From: Prevotella sp. MA2016
Lineage (GTDB): Bacteria > Bacteroidota > Bacteroidia > Bacteroidales > Bacteroidaceae
Direction of reading: 5' to 3'
DNA: 64,000 nt
Assembly (NCBI RefSeq): GCF_000619825.1
Contig: NZ_KK211036.1
Span: 62,001 to 126,000, forward strand
Part shown: positions 41,334 through 49,941 of the stretch, piece by piece
How the letters are laid out: each line of letters begins with the position of its first letter
Position numbering within the stretch: the stretch's first letter is position 1
Position numbers and translations under genes: made by a program
Notes under the pieces: generated by a model
Told to the model about the DNA's origin: nothing
Databases searched by the model: none
The model's input: the letters and a program-made list of their open reading frames with translations, nothing else

Positions 41334-43013
41334 ATGAAGAATTTGCTTATTTCCCTGCTGCTCTGTATACTGGCAATGGGAGCACAGGCACAACGGCAGC
41401 CTCGCCTGGAGCATCGTGATAATAGTACGGCTAGGATTGTTGTCAACGACAGGCCTATGCTGATGATTGGTGGTGAGTTGGGTAACTCGTCAGCCTCGAC
41501 GCCAGAGGACGTGAAGCGTACGTTTTCGCATCTCCACAAGATGGGACTCAACACTGTGCTCGTTCCCGTGTCGTGGGAGTTGATTGAGCCCCAAGAAGGT
41601 GAGTTCGACATGGGGACGCTCGACGTGATTCTGAGCGAAGCAAGGCATAACGAACTGAAAGTGGTGCTGTTGTGGTTTGGGGCTTGGAAAAACTCGATGA
41701 GTTGCTATGCGCCAGAGTGGTTTAAGCGAGACGTGAAGCGCTTCCCTCGTGCCCATACGTCTGAAGGGGTGCCCGTTGAGGAGGCTTCTTCGCTGAGTAA
41801 GAATGTGCTGGAGGCCGACAAGCGTGCCTTCTGTCATGTGATGGCGTATCTACGTGATCATGATGCTCTGGAGCAGACGGTGATCATGGTGCAGGTGGAG
41901 AATGAGATCGGTATGATTGAGGTGCCGCGCGACTATTCGGCGAATGCGACGCGGTTGTACCAGAGCGCTGTGCCCAAGCAGCTGACCGACTATCTGAAGA
42001 GGTATCAGAAGTCGCTGCACCCTTATCTGAAAGAGAAACTACAGCCGCAGGCTAAAGCGGGTGCCAACTGGGCGCAGCTGTTTGGGGATGACATCTATAC
42101 GGAGGAGATCTTCCAGACGTGGACCTACGCCACCTATGTGGAGCAGATAGCCAAGGCGGGACGTGAAATCTACAATCTGCCAATGTACGTTAATGTGGCT
42201 CTCAACAGCCGCGACCGGAAGCCTGGGCAATATCCGTCGGGCGGTCCGTTGGCTCATCTCATCGACCTGTGGCATTGTGGGGCTCCATCTATCGATGTGC
42301 TGGGGGTGGATATCTACGACAAGGGCATCAAGTCGTGGCTGGCAAAATACCACCAGCCCAACAATCCGCTCTTCGTGCCAGAGATACGACTGGAGGATAA
42401 AGACGCGATGTATGCTCTCTACGCCTTCGGGCATCATGGGGCGATGGGGTTCTGTCCGTTCAGCATCGAGAACTATCCGCTCACAACGGTTTCTAATGCC
42501 AACGACTGGAAGCAGATGGATCTCTCGCAGGATGATCAGCTCAATGCCTTCTCTGCCGTAGGCACATCGTGGTCGCCGCTTGTGGCTGCCTACCAGCTGT
42601 TGCGACAGGCAGAACCGTTGATTCTTGAGCGACAGGGCACGAAAGATATGGATGCTGTGCTGCTCGACAACGAACAGCGAGAGGCTGAGATCGTCACTGC
42701 TGATGGTTTCCGCTTCACCATCAGGCATAGTTATTCGCTGGGTTGGGAACCAGGTGCAAAGGGGGCGGAATGGCCAGAGACGGCTTGCATCATTCTAAGA
42801 CTGGGTAAAGAGGATTATCTGGTGATAGGCAGTGGGGTGGTGGTTACCTTTCAGCAGCGCATCGGGTTGGCGAAATGCGAGGAGGTGAAGATCGTTGATG
42901 GCAAACAGCGCATCATCCGTCATCTGAATGGCGACCAGACGCATCAAGGTCGTCATGTGCGCATACCCGTAGGAGCATTCCAGATTCAACATTTCAAATT
43001 ATACAGATACTGA
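41334..43013 (+). CDS. GH35-like beta-galactosidase, exported, with DUF5597-like C-terminus
   Basis: The start ATG 41334 gives a signal peptide MKNLLISLLLCILAMGAQAQ. The longer frame begins before the promoter box. In the 559-residue protein, VPVSWELIEPQEGEFD (about 77-92) is the family opening, MVQVENEIG (about 185-193) contains the acid/base Glu and LFVPEIR (about 347-353) the nucleophile. The last 130 residues form a beta domain of the kind called DUF5597 in related enzymes. It should remove terminal beta-galactose or a related sugar in the periplasm. Its stop overlaps the start of the next, broken gene by one base (TGATG). Confidence 0.88.
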   Translation: MKNLLISLLLCILAMGAQAQRQPRLEHRDNSTARIVVNDRPMLMIGGELGNSSASTPEDVKRTFSHLHKMGLNTVLVPVSWELIEPQEGEFDMGTLDVILSEARHNELKVVLLWFGAWKNSMSCYAPEWFKRDVKRFPRAHTSEGVPVEEASSLSKNVLEADKRAFCHVMAYLRDHDALEQTVIMVQVENEIGMIEVPRDYSANATRLYQSAVPKQLTDYLKRYQKSLHPYLKEKLQPQAKAGANWAQLFGDDIYTEEIFQTWTYATYVEQIAKAGREIYNLPMYVNVALNSRDRKPGQYPSGGPLAHLIDLWHCGAPSIDVLGVDIYDKGIKSWLAKYHQPNNPLFVPEIRLEDKDAMYALYAFGHHGAMGFCPFSIENYPLTTVSNANDWKQMDLSQDDQLNAFSAVGTSWSPLVAAYQLLRQAEPLILERQGTKDMDAVLLDNEQREAEIVTADGFRFTIRHSYSLGWEPGAKGAEWPETACIILRLGKEDYLVIGSGVVVTFQQRIGLAKCEEVKIVDGKQRIIRHLNGDQTHQGRHVRIPVGAFQIQHFKLYRY

Positions 43014-43128
43014 TGAGAAAGAACTTGCTTTTTTTCCTGCTACTCTGCCTTCTGACAACGACAGCGAGGGTAGCGAACTGATTATCCGTCTGGCTGACGA
43101 GAAGGATGAGCGCCCCATCTGGGTTTGA
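43013..43128 (+). pseudogene. DUF1593-like protein remnant
   Basis: ATG 43013 overlaps the GH35 stop and opens MRKNLLFFLLLCLLTTTA, a signal peptide, but a stop comes after 22 codons. In another frame the same stretch continues SEGSELIIRLADEKDERPIW before a stop at 43126. This second piece resembles the middle of DUF1593 (nucleoside-hydrolase-like) proteins, which often occur beside glycosidases. A large internal deletion joining leader and middle out of frame is the simplest reading. Confidence 0.55.
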
Positions 43129-43225
43129 CGCCTTGCCCGCTTATCGCAGAGTCATCATCAAACCGACAGAATGACGAATTTGAAATAGGTGCAGGTAATG
43201 ACAAATTGATATAACGTAGTCTCAT

Positions 43226-43261
43226 ATCACTTTCCCACGCAGAATCTACTTTCCCACGCAG
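43226..43261 (+). repeat. 36-base repeat shared with 54784-54819
   Basis: The two copies differ at one base. Each contains two ACTTTCCCACGCAG units 19 bases apart. Confidence 0.85.
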
Positions 43262-43837
43262 GAAATGTAAGTCGCCGAAAATCAGTTAGTTACAACGAAA
43301 AGGTAGAAATAGGATAAACCCTTTCTAAAAATTTGTTTTTGAGAGACTTACGAATGCCTCATAGTGACGGGCAGTGGTGGTTTTTGTCTGCTTTGTCCGT
43401 AGTTTTTACGGATTCTAGCCTGATGTAAGGAAATTTTAGTTTTAAGCAAGTTTAACCATCCGTTTTCCCGTTTTGACTCGAATCGATCTCTTACCATCGA
43501 TCTTGTCGGTTGCAAAGGTACGACTTTTATTTCAAAGAGCCGCATCTTTGCAACTGTTTTTTCGGTCAAAAGAAAAAATCGCCTCAGGTTGTGCCTCTGG
43601 GGTTTAGGTTTAAGTTTAGGGAGGCTTAAATACATATAAGAGGTAAACTAAACCCACCATGTGATTCAGGTACGTTTGATTGAGGTTATGAAGACATGTA
43701 TATATACATGGTTAAACCTAAACCTTAAACCTGTTTTTTTTCTTGACCGAATACAGGTCTTATGACGCATCTGTTAAAAGATACCCTCAGATTCGCATAT
43801 TTACCCGAAAAAGTTTGGATGATTGGAAAATAATGCT

Positions 43838-43845
43838 TATTTTTG
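43838..43845 (+). promoter_or_regulatory. Promoter of hipBA
   Basis: TATTTTTG followed by CAGCC is a good -7 box. A TTTG at about 43814-43817, some 20 bases upstream, fits the -33 element. The ATG of hipB is 73 bp downstream, leaving room for autoregulatory binding. Confidence 0.6.
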
Positions 43846-43917
43846 CAGCCATAAACATTCAGTATTGATGTGTTATTATTAGATTTAAGGTTTAAGAATA
43901 CATAATTGTAAGGCTAT

Positions 43918-44229
43918 ATGGAGGATTTTTCGGATTATTCAGCACCAGAACTGGTGAAAATGCTTGGCAGTCGATTCAAGGAATACCGGTTAAGGGCTAA
44001 TATGACGCAGAAGGAGGTTGCGGAGATGGCAGGCTTGTCTGTGCTGTCAGTCTATCGCTTTGAGAACGGTACGGTAACGAATATTTCGTTGAGTACGTTC
44101 CTGCTGCTCATGAAGGCTGTAGGGTGTATCAATGACTTGAACGATCTGATGCCTGAACAACCGGAATCACTCTATCTATATAATAAGAAGAATAAGAAGG
44201 TACAACGTGTAAGACATAAAAAGGTATGA
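43918..44229 (+). CDS. hipB: HipB-like antitoxin, XRE-family HTH protein
   Basis: The 103-residue protein contains an XRE helix-turn-helix: RFKEYRLRANMTQKEVAEMAGLSVLSVYRFENG (about residues 18-50). A basic C-terminal tail KKNKKVQRVRHKK follows. It lies directly before, and overlaps by 4 bp, a HipA-type kinase gene, the usual order for HipBA toxin-antitoxin modules, in which HipB neutralises HipA and represses the operon. Confidence 0.88.
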   Translation: MEDFSDYSAPELVKMLGSRFKEYRLRANMTQKEVAEMAGLSVLSVYRFENGTVTNISLSTFLLLMKAVGCINDLNDLMPEQPESLYLYNKKNKKVQRVRHKKV

Positions 44230-45716
44230 CTGAGGTTTTGAAAGTGCTTCTTTGGGGGCAGGAGATTGGCCGACTGGCTTGGCATGATGCCCGCAAGACA
44301 TCGTTCTTCATGTATAATCCGGAGTTCTTGAAAGGAACTCTGGACATAGCACCTTTGGCTGCTTCCATCCACAATCCGCTCAGTACCCGTGCCATCTTCG
44401 GTGAGGCAGAGCGAATCTACCAGAAGCTGCCTTCGTTTATAGCAGACTCTCTGCCCGACGCTTGGGGTAATATGCTCTTTGAGCAATGGCGCAGGGATAA
44501 TCGTCTTACGGAAAGAAATGTGACTTCGATTGAGAAACTGGCCTTCATCGGAAAGCGAGGCATGGGTGCCTTGGAGTTTGTCCCAGAGATAAAACGAGGT
44601 TCGATGACTGGCCGGATAGACATCAAGGCATTGGCAGACCTGGCCGAGAAGATAGCTCTGGAGAGAGAGAACGTGAGGATCCTGCCAGACGAGTCGCTAA
44701 CCTTGCAGTCGTTGATAGCAGTCGGCACCTCTGCTGGTGGTCGTCAACCAAAGGGTATTATTGCAATAGACAGAAAAACGGGAGTGATTCGTAGCGGACA
44801 GATAGACGTGGAGCCGAACCTGGATTATTATATCTTGAAGTTTGGTGACAAGGCTCGTTCTTCAGCCGAACTGGAGCAGACCTTTTATGAAATGGCTTTG
44901 GCTGCTGGCATCAACATGATGGAGTCACGGCTGCTTGAAGTGGATGGGACAAATCATTTCCTTACAAAACGCTTTGACCGTAACGAGACGGGAAAGCTAC
45001 ATACCCAAACATTAGCAGCGATGGATCCTGAAGCAGACAGTTACGAAAAGCTCTTTGCCGTATGCCGTAAGTTGCATCTGCCCGAGGTGGATTGCCAGGA
45101 ACTGTATCGTCGTATGGTATTCAATATCCTTGCCAACAATACCGATGACCACAACAAGAACTTCACGTTCATCATGGATCGTCAAGGTACATGGCGGCTG
45201 TCACCAGCCTATGATATGACCTATATCTTCGATACAGGCGGCTATCTGCCCAATAAGGATCATTGCCTGATGATTGGTGGTAAGTTGCAAGGCATCACTC
45301 GTGACGACGCCATCCAGTTTGCCCGTGACAACGGCATACGCCGACCTGATGCCATCATCCGTGAGGTAGTTGCGTCCCTGAAGCAGTTCAGAGCCATTGC
45401 CACGAAATACGGAGTGTCAGAGCAATGGACGGGTAGGGTAGAAACTACCATCATTGACCACCTGAAAGCCTGGGGTGAATGGCAGGAAGACGCAGCAATG
45501 CCAGAACTGACTATCAACGGTCATTCGGTTGCCAATATCCGCATAGAGCAAGCCTATAAAGGCAATTTCCACTTGCTTGCTGAAATCGATGGCAAGGAAC
45601 GGAAGTTCGTCATCGGAAAGAACAAGGAGGAGTTCTCGCTGATTGAGAAGACTGGTATTGCCAACCTGTCGGCTGACCAGCTTAATGCTATGGCAGAGAA
45701 ATACTTTTTCTCTTGA
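44226..45716 (+). CDS. hipA: HipA-family serine/threonine kinase toxin with C-terminal extension
   Basis: The 496-residue protein has the N-subdomain (residues 1-110, ADSLPDAWGNMLFEQW), the Gly-rich loop GTSAGGRQPKGII (about 168-180), FLTKRFDR (about 245-252), and the catalytic and metal motifs NTDDHNKNF (about 303-311) and SPAYDMTYIF (about 324-333). HipA kinases phosphorylate a target such as glutamyl-tRNA synthetase and cause growth arrest. An extra C-terminal beta-rich segment of about 70 residues (LTINGHSVANIRIEQAYKGN to the end) goes beyond the 440 residues of the E. coli protein. Confidence 0.9.
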   Translation: MTEVLKVLLWGQEIGRLAWHDARKTSFFMYNPEFLKGTLDIAPLAASIHNPLSTRAIFGEAERIYQKLPSFIADSLPDAWGNMLFEQWRRDNRLTERNVTSIEKLAFIGKRGMGALEFVPEIKRGSMTGRIDIKALADLAEKIALERENVRILPDESLTLQSLIAVGTSAGGRQPKGIIAIDRKTGVIRSGQIDVEPNLDYYILKFGDKARSSAELEQTFYEMALAAGINMMESRLLEVDGTNHFLTKRFDRNETGKLHTQTLAAMDPEADSYEKLFAVCRKLHLPEVDCQELYRRMVFNILANNTDDHNKNFTFIMDRQGTWRLSPAYDMTYIFDTGGYLPNKDHCLMIGGKLQGITRDDAIQFARDNGIRRPDAIIREVVASLKQFRAIATKYGVSEQWTGRVETTIIDHLKAWGEWQEDAAMPELTINGHSVANIRIEQAYKGNFHLLAEIDGKERKFVIGKNKEEFSLIEKTGIANLSADQLNAMAEKYFFS

Positions 45717-45726
45717 CGGAATAACG

Positions 45727-46455
45727 ATGAGTAGCCTTGTTATAGCCATATTCCTGCTGAGCATCGGGGCCAGTTTCGTGCAACGCACCACGGGCTTCGG
45801 CTTTGGCATCTTCATCATGACGATGCTGCCGTTCTTCCTGCCTACATACGGCGAGGCCACAACCCTTTCAGGACTTCTGGCCATTACCACCTCGGCTGTC
45901 ATCGTGTGGCGAATGAGAAGCTATGTCACTTGGAAACGACTTTGGCCGATATTGCTGACGTTTATTGTTGTATCGACAATAGCCATCTTTGCTTTGACCC
46001 GCATCGAAGACCACATATTGAAGCGAATCCTAGGTGTAGCTCTCATCCTTATCAGCATTTATTTTGCGCTGTTCAGTCAGAAGATAAAACTGCCGACAAC
46101 GAAGAAAGTACAGGTTGGTGCAGGAACACTGAGCGGACTGATGGGAGGCTTCTTCGGCATGCAAGGCCCGCCAGCCGTGCTCTATTTCATCCAGAGTGAG
46201 CCTTCGAAGGAACATTACATGGCGATGACGCAGACTTATTTTCTGATAGGCAATATAATGATGACCTTCGTTCGTGCCTACAACGGTTTCTTCACCACGA
46301 CTGTCCTGACTGATTATTGTTTTGGACTTGGTGGAGTCATCATCGGCACAACCCTTGGAGCTTATGTCTTTAAGCGCATTCCCAATCGCATCTTCCGCTA
46401 CATCGTCTATGCCTATATCGCCATAAGTGGTGTGATTATTCTAATGACAAATTGA
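45727..46455 (+). CDS. TSUP-family (TauE/SafE) anion transporter
   Basis: The start is ATG 45727 (MSSLVIAIFLLSIGASFVQ), 10 bp after the hipA stop. The upstream open frame overlaps hipA. The 242-residue protein has about seven to eight membrane spans with RTTGFGFGIFIMTMLPFF near the N-terminus and GTLSGLMGGFFGMQGPPAVLYF in the second half, typical of TSUP permeases that move sulfite, sulfonates or other organic anions. Its closeness to hipBA is probably accidental. Confidence 0.88.
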   Translation: MSSLVIAIFLLSIGASFVQRTTGFGFGIFIMTMLPFFLPTYGEATTLSGLLAITTSAVIVWRMRSYVTWKRLWPILLTFIVVSTIAIFALTRIEDHILKRILGVALILISIYFALFSQKIKLPTTKKVQVGAGTLSGLMGGFFGMQGPPAVLYFIQSEPSKEHYMAMTQTYFLIGNIMMTFVRAYNGFFTTTVLTDYCFGLGGVIIGTTLGAYVFKRIPNRIFRYIVYAYIAISGVIILMTN

Positions 46456-46636
46456 AATGGTAATACAGGTAACATACAGGAGAACCAGGAAGGCTGCGAT
46501 TAAGCGAGTGAAGATTGGAGCTTGCTCCGAATCATCCGAGTGTGAGCAGGCTCGACCGAAGGTCAAAGAAACAAGGCAAATCTGCAAGATGGAGGAAGAC
46601 GAAGATGAGTAGCGTGATCGTACTCTTATCGTAGAT
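46456..46636. other. Short intergenic stretch
   Basis: No gene or convincing signal is seen between the TSUP stop and the end of the methyltransferase remnant on the other strand. Confidence 0.5.
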
Positions 46637-46901
46637 TTATGCTTTCACGCCGATGATAGTTGCATTCGATGGCTTCATGCGGTGAATCTCAGTCTGGATG
46701 AAACCTGCATTGTCGAGCAGCGTCTTCAGTTCCTCCGGCGAATAGGCCGTCATGCATTGTCCAGCCATCCTGAATATTGACCAGTTTCAGTCCCCAGTTG
46801 GTCAGCGGTGCATGACAGAGATTCATAAACTTCAGCATCGCGCGTCCCATCCGTCCTTGCGGACAGGCACAGTTGGTGAAAAACGTTTTTAATAGTCCCA
46901 T
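46637..46901 (-). pseudogene. SAM-dependent methyltransferase remnant with internal deletion
   Basis: From ATG 46901 the frame reads MGLLKTFFTNCACPQGRMGR and NWGLKLVNIQDGWTMH, an N-terminus like small class I methyltransferases of Bacteroidales (N-terminal helix, first lines before motif I). In another frame the last part encodes MTAYSPEELKTLLDNAGFIQ followed by a final strand, the usual C-terminus of that family, up to a stop at 46637. The SAM-binding core, roughly 120-150 residues, is gone. One deletion with frameshift explains both parts. Confidence 0.7.
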
Positions 46902-47277
46902 AACTCAATTTCCCTTTATAGTTGATACAAATTAATCGGGTGCAAAGGTACGGTAAATAAATAGAGTGCACAATACCTAAAACGCAGTGTTTTGAGCATT
47001 GCCCACCTGTGACGGCCAACAAAAGCAGATTAACATGAAGTAGGTATTTTGTTTTTGTCATGACTGAAGCCACCCTTTTGTTTCATCGTGGCATAACCCT
47101 ATGCCATTCCATATATAATCCAAAAGGCCCCGGCTTGCAAATGCAGGTCGGGGCTTTGATAATCTGAAATCCTTTACCGCGATTATCTATGTTACGGTTT
47201 CAAATGATTAGAAACCTACCTTTCTTTCAGGTGCTGTAGTCGTTCTTGTTTGGCATTTCAATTTACAGTTCTTATAT
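46902..47277. other. Intergenic region with promoter of the methyltransferase remnant and a terminator
   Basis: The reverse strand has TACCTTTG followed by CACCC near 46945, 45 bp upstream of ATG 46901, so the promoter of the broken methyltransferase is intact. A GGCATA/TATGCC stem lies at 47089-47104 and the main terminator at 47127-47154. No gene is seen. Confidence 0.6.
47127..47154 (-). terminator. GC-rich terminator at the end of the resistance-like operon
   Basis: Arms begin GCCCCG and end CGGGGC, with further G-U and Watson-Crick pairs inside and the loop AAAT. On the reverse strand the stem is followed by CTTTTGG. It lies downstream of the Maa-like acetyltransferase, the last gene of the minus-strand cluster. 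Confidence 0.75.
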
Positions 47278-47826
47278 TCATAACTTGCGGATAACCCGGC
47301 ATGGATTGCCAACAGCTATTGAATCAGAAGGGATATCCTTCACCACAACACTGCCTGCTCCAATGATGCAACGGTCACCGATGGTCACTCCTGGGCAAAC
47401 TGTAACACCGCCTCCTAACCAGCAGTCATCACCGATGGTTATTGGAGAACATCGTTCTATAGGTTTGCGACGTTCAATGTAGTCAATAGGATGGTTCGGT
47501 GTCAGGAATTGGCAGTTGGGGCCAACCTGAGTGTTGGAGCCGATAGTTATCAAGCCTCCGTCGAGCATCGTTCCGTTGTAGTTGATGAACACATTTTCAC
47601 CCAGTTTGATGCCATGCCCGTGGTCACAATGAAATGGCGGTGATACCGTGGATGATTCAGGAATACCGGGAATCAGATCTTCGATAGTCTCTCTGTAATC
47701 CGCATCCTCGATAGTCATGGTCTGCAGTTTTGCGCATATATGCTTTGCCCTATAGTAACTCGCCAAACATTCCTCGCTTGTAAAGTCATAGAACTCTTCA
47801 CGGCGCATCTTTTCAAATTCTGTCAT
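47278..47826 (-). CDS. Maltose/galactoside O-acetyltransferase-like hexapeptide transferase
   Basis: The 182-residue protein matches the Maa/LacA layout: N-terminal helical MTEFEKMRREEFYDFTSEE, then HCDHGHGIKLGENVFINYNG, and left-handed beta-helix repeats ending [41 protein letters not shown]. The catalytic His is in the LTPNHPID segment (about 115). It transfers acetyl from acetyl-CoA to a sugar hydroxyl. It is the final gene of a long minus-strand operon that also contains a Vat-like acetyltransferase. Confidence 0.9.
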   Translation of the reverse strand: MTEFEKMRREEFYDFTSEECLASYYRAKHICAKLQTMTIEDADYRETIEDLIPGIPESSTVSPPFHCDHGHGIKLGENVFINYNGTMLDGGLITIGSNTQVGPNCQFLTPNHPIDYIERRKPIERCSPITIGDDCWLGGGVTVCPGVTIGDRCIIGAGSVVVKDIPSDSIAVGNPCRVIRKL

Positions 47827-47847
47827 AATTATAAGCTAAATTGGAAT

Positions 47848-47970
47848 TTACTTACCTGCTAACATTCCGATTGTTGGCAAAAGTTTTGTAAACTGCTCCG
47901 AATACTTCAGCATCGTGGTAGCAAATGTCTCTAAGACAATGGCACCTATCAAGAACAACCATTCTTTCAT
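47848..47970 (-). pseudogene. Truncated SMR efflux gene
   Basis: ATG 47970 encodes a 40-residue piece, MKEWLFLIGAIVLETFATTM and LKYSEQFTKLLPTIGMLAGK, almost identical to the first 36 residues of the intact SMR protein at 50599-50931, then stops. Three of the four membrane helices are missing. Together with its similar context (next to a hexapeptide acetyltransferase) this points to duplication followed by deletion. Confidence 0.85.
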
Positions 47971-47980
47971 AATGCTCAGA

Positions 47981-48571
47981 TTATATGCCCTTCTTATAGA
48001 TATACGTGGTATAGCCAGGAGCGTACGAGTCATAGACCTCGCTGAGGAACTGACTTACCAGTGTGAAACCATGTTGTGGGTAATATTCGTGGGTGCAACT
48101 GGTGTCGGTCCAAAGGTATAGATGCCTCAGGTCTCTGTGCCGGAACTTATCCATCATTTCCTGCAACAACTTTTTCCCACATCCTTTCTGATTGCTGATG
48201 AAAAGTGATAGTTTCACTTCGCCGTTACTCATGCACTGTACCGTTTTCCCGTCAACCTCCAACATATAGTCGGCCAATAGACGGAAACGTTCACGCTCAT
48301 GGTCGGTCATCTGTGCCTCAATGTTCTCGCGCCACTGACTGACATCTGCTTTGTCATCATGGAAGTTGGCAAACAACACCCCATGAATCATACCATCATC
48401 GCCCACAGCTTTCAATGCCAGCGAGGGATTGCTGTAGTTATAGCGGAGGATGTACTCTGCTACGGCATTGATAAACCAATGCCGTTCATCGGCATAAAAA
48501 TCGCCCCATGCGCCTGCTGCCAAAGGAAAGGCTTTAGCAAAATCTTCGTTAGAAAATAGTTCTATCTTCAT
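47981..48571 (-). CDS. GNAT-like N-acetyltransferase
   Basis: The 196-residue protein has a central VQCMSNGEVKLSLFISNQKGCGKKLLQEMM stretch (about 111-140) with a QKGCGKKL acetyl-CoA loop, and LYLWTDTSCTHEYYPQHGFTLVSQF (about 152-176) as the C-terminal GNAT strand. The substrate is unknown. It lies 10 bp before the truncated SMR gene and is part of the minus-strand cluster. Confidence 0.8.
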   Translation of the reverse strand: MKIELFSNEDFAKAFPLAAGAWGDFYADERHWFINAVAEYILRYNYSNPSLALKAVGDDGMIHGVLFANFHDDKADVSQWRENIEAQMTDHERERFRLLADYMLEVDGKTVQCMSNGEVKLSLFISNQKGCGKKLLQEMMDKFRHRDLRHLYLWTDTSCTHEYYPQHGFTLVSQFLSEVYDSYAPGYTTYIYKKGI

Positions 48572-48668
48572 TTCAGTATTATTATTTTAATAGCGGAGTA
48601 ATTTCAATCACTGCTGAAAGCATTATGATATTGGTTCTGCAAATTGGAATTCACAATTCTGATATACT

Positions 48669-49418
48669 TCAGATGTAGGTTGCCGTTTCTAAAGCAATAT
48701 AAAGTTTGTTTAAACTATGGTTGGCATTGTTCAAGCCTTTGGCTTCATATCCATTTGTATCCAAAATGTCACCTGCTTCAAAAAAAGCATACAACTTCAA
48801 ATTGTAGAAGTCGCACACAGATTGAACTCCAGCCAATTCCATTTCTACAGCGATGCACCCTTCTTCCATACGTTTGCGTACAAGTCCTTTTGTTTCTCTG
48901 ATCATCGAATCTGTCGTCCATATTTTACCTGTAATATATGGTACAGATAATTTGTCGAAAATTATGGAAAGTTCCTTGCTTGCGGCTATATCAATATAGT
49001 CGGATGGTGCTGCAAAATAATATGAACACCCGTCCCCTCTGTAACTTTGTGTCGGTATGATAAATCTACCTTGTGTGGTTGTACGGTCAAGACTGCCACA
49101 GGAACCGAACATAATGAACTTTGATGCTCCAGTTAGCCAGCTTGCAAGATGACATTGAGAGGATGCTACTGCTGAACCTATTCCTGACAGGTAGAAAGTT
49201 ATCGTAACTCCTTTATAAGTTGTTTTATAGATATGCGTGTCGCCATTGCAAGCCGACATAGTTGCAATAATTTCAGATTCGTAGGAATCAAGTAAATGCC
49301 GATGAATTTCCTTCGAGAATATTATCAGGCATATATCTGCAAAATCTCCACGTCTGCCGTAGAAATCAAACAGATTGATCATTGGTTCAGTTTCAATATC
49401 ATAACTATCAGTAATCAT
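48669..49418 (-). CDS. Nucleoside phosphorylase-like protein (PNP/UDP superfamily)
   Basis: The 249-residue protein has the phosphorylase motifs LSGIGSAVASSQCHLASWLTG (about 76-96), FIMFGSCGSLDR (about 100-111) and CIAVEMELAGVQSVCDFYNL (about 187-206), the last containing the Glu that contacts the ribose. Its composition is more AT-rich than the flanking genes, and it resembles uridine phosphorylase-like proteins I remember from Firmicutes. Phosphorolysis of a nucleoside is the expected reaction. In this operon a nucleoside drug or a modified drug is a speculative substrate. It follows the Lnu-like gene by 11 bp. Confidence 0.82.
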   Translation of the reverse strand: MITDSYDIETEPMINLFDFYGRRGDFADICLIIFSKEIHRHLLDSYESEIIATMSACNGDTHIYKTTYKGVTITFYLSGIGSAVASSQCHLASWLTGASKFIMFGSCGSLDRTTTQGRFIIPTQSYRGDGCSYYFAAPSDYIDIAASKELSIIFDKLSVPYITGKIWTTDSMIRETKGLVRKRMEEGCIAVEMELAGVQSVCDFYNLKLYAFFEAGDILDTNGYEAKGLNNANHSLNKLYIALETATYI

Positions 49419-49429
49419 AGCATATTGAA

Positions 49430-49930
49430 TCAGATGTGAGTTTTATATTGCTCCGGTATCTCAAGATTGAAAGTTCTGCATAACAACAGAACATCGTGGA
49501 CATCATTTTCATCGTATTCATATCCAAGATGGAACTGTACCTGTGCCTCCGGGTTTATGCAGAACACCTCAATATTCCCGATTTTTCCTTTACCTGAGAA
49601 AGTTTCGCTTGGGAAAGTGTATCCGTCATATAGAATTCCATCTTCGACATATTCGAAACAATGCAGATCGATTATTCTTCCGTTGTCATCTTTCCAGACA
49701 GTATGGCTGTCGGTCGTATAGTCCATTATAACTTCTCTGTATCCCTTCCCTGTAATCACGGATATGGTTATACAGTAGTCTTTCTTCTCTACGAACAGAT
49801 CGATGTCGTTATGTATTCTTGTTTCTCTGCCTATAAGTGCATCGACACCCCAACCGCCGTCCAAAAATACCTTTACAGATGCTTCAGACAGCATTTCAAG
49901 AATCTCACATACATCAAAACAAGTTACCAT
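49430..49930 (-). CDS. Lincosamide nucleotidyltransferase-like protein (Lnu(A) type)
   Basis: The 166-residue protein has the nucleotidyltransferase start VFLDGGWGVDALIGRETRIH followed by NDIDLFV (about 21-47), whose Gly-Gly-Trp and two Asp residues form the metal and nucleotide site. The layout through to the end (IGNIEVFCINPEAQVQFHLGYEYDENDVHD, about 117-147) parallels Lnu(A), an adenylyltransferase that inactivates lincosamides and is about 160 residues long. Related ANT(2'')-type enzymes act on aminoglycosides, so the drug is not certain. Upstream by 11 bp is a Vat-like gene. Confidence 0.82.
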   Translation of the reverse strand: MVTCFDVCEILEMLSEASVKVFLDGGWGVDALIGRETRIHNDIDLFVEKKDYCITISVITGKGYREVIMDYTTDSHTVWKDDNGRIIDLHCFEYVEDGILYDGYTFPSETFSGKGKIGNIEVFCINPEAQVQFHLGYEYDENDVHDVLLLCRTFNLEIPEQYKTHI

Positions 49931-49941
49931 AAAATTCGAAT

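Larger units (their letters stand above)
43129..43917. other. Non-coding region between the GH35/DUF1593 scar and hipBA
   Basis: No convincing gene is present. It contains a 36-base repeat shared with 54.8 kb (43226-43261), a reverse-strand TACCTTTG box near 43513, a reverse 95-codon open frame (43348-43635) of Arg/Lys-rich composition that I do not trust, the perfect 16-base palindrome CATGTATATATACATG (43695-43710) flanked by inverted AAACCTAAACC-like stretches, and the hipB promoter. Confidence 0.6.

Noticed and set aside
43348..43635. 95-codon reverse open frame in the gap before hipB
   Set aside because: Arg/Lys/Pro-rich with no domain. A promoter-like box lies inside it near 43513. I leave it as unsupported, although a degraded gene cannot be excluded.
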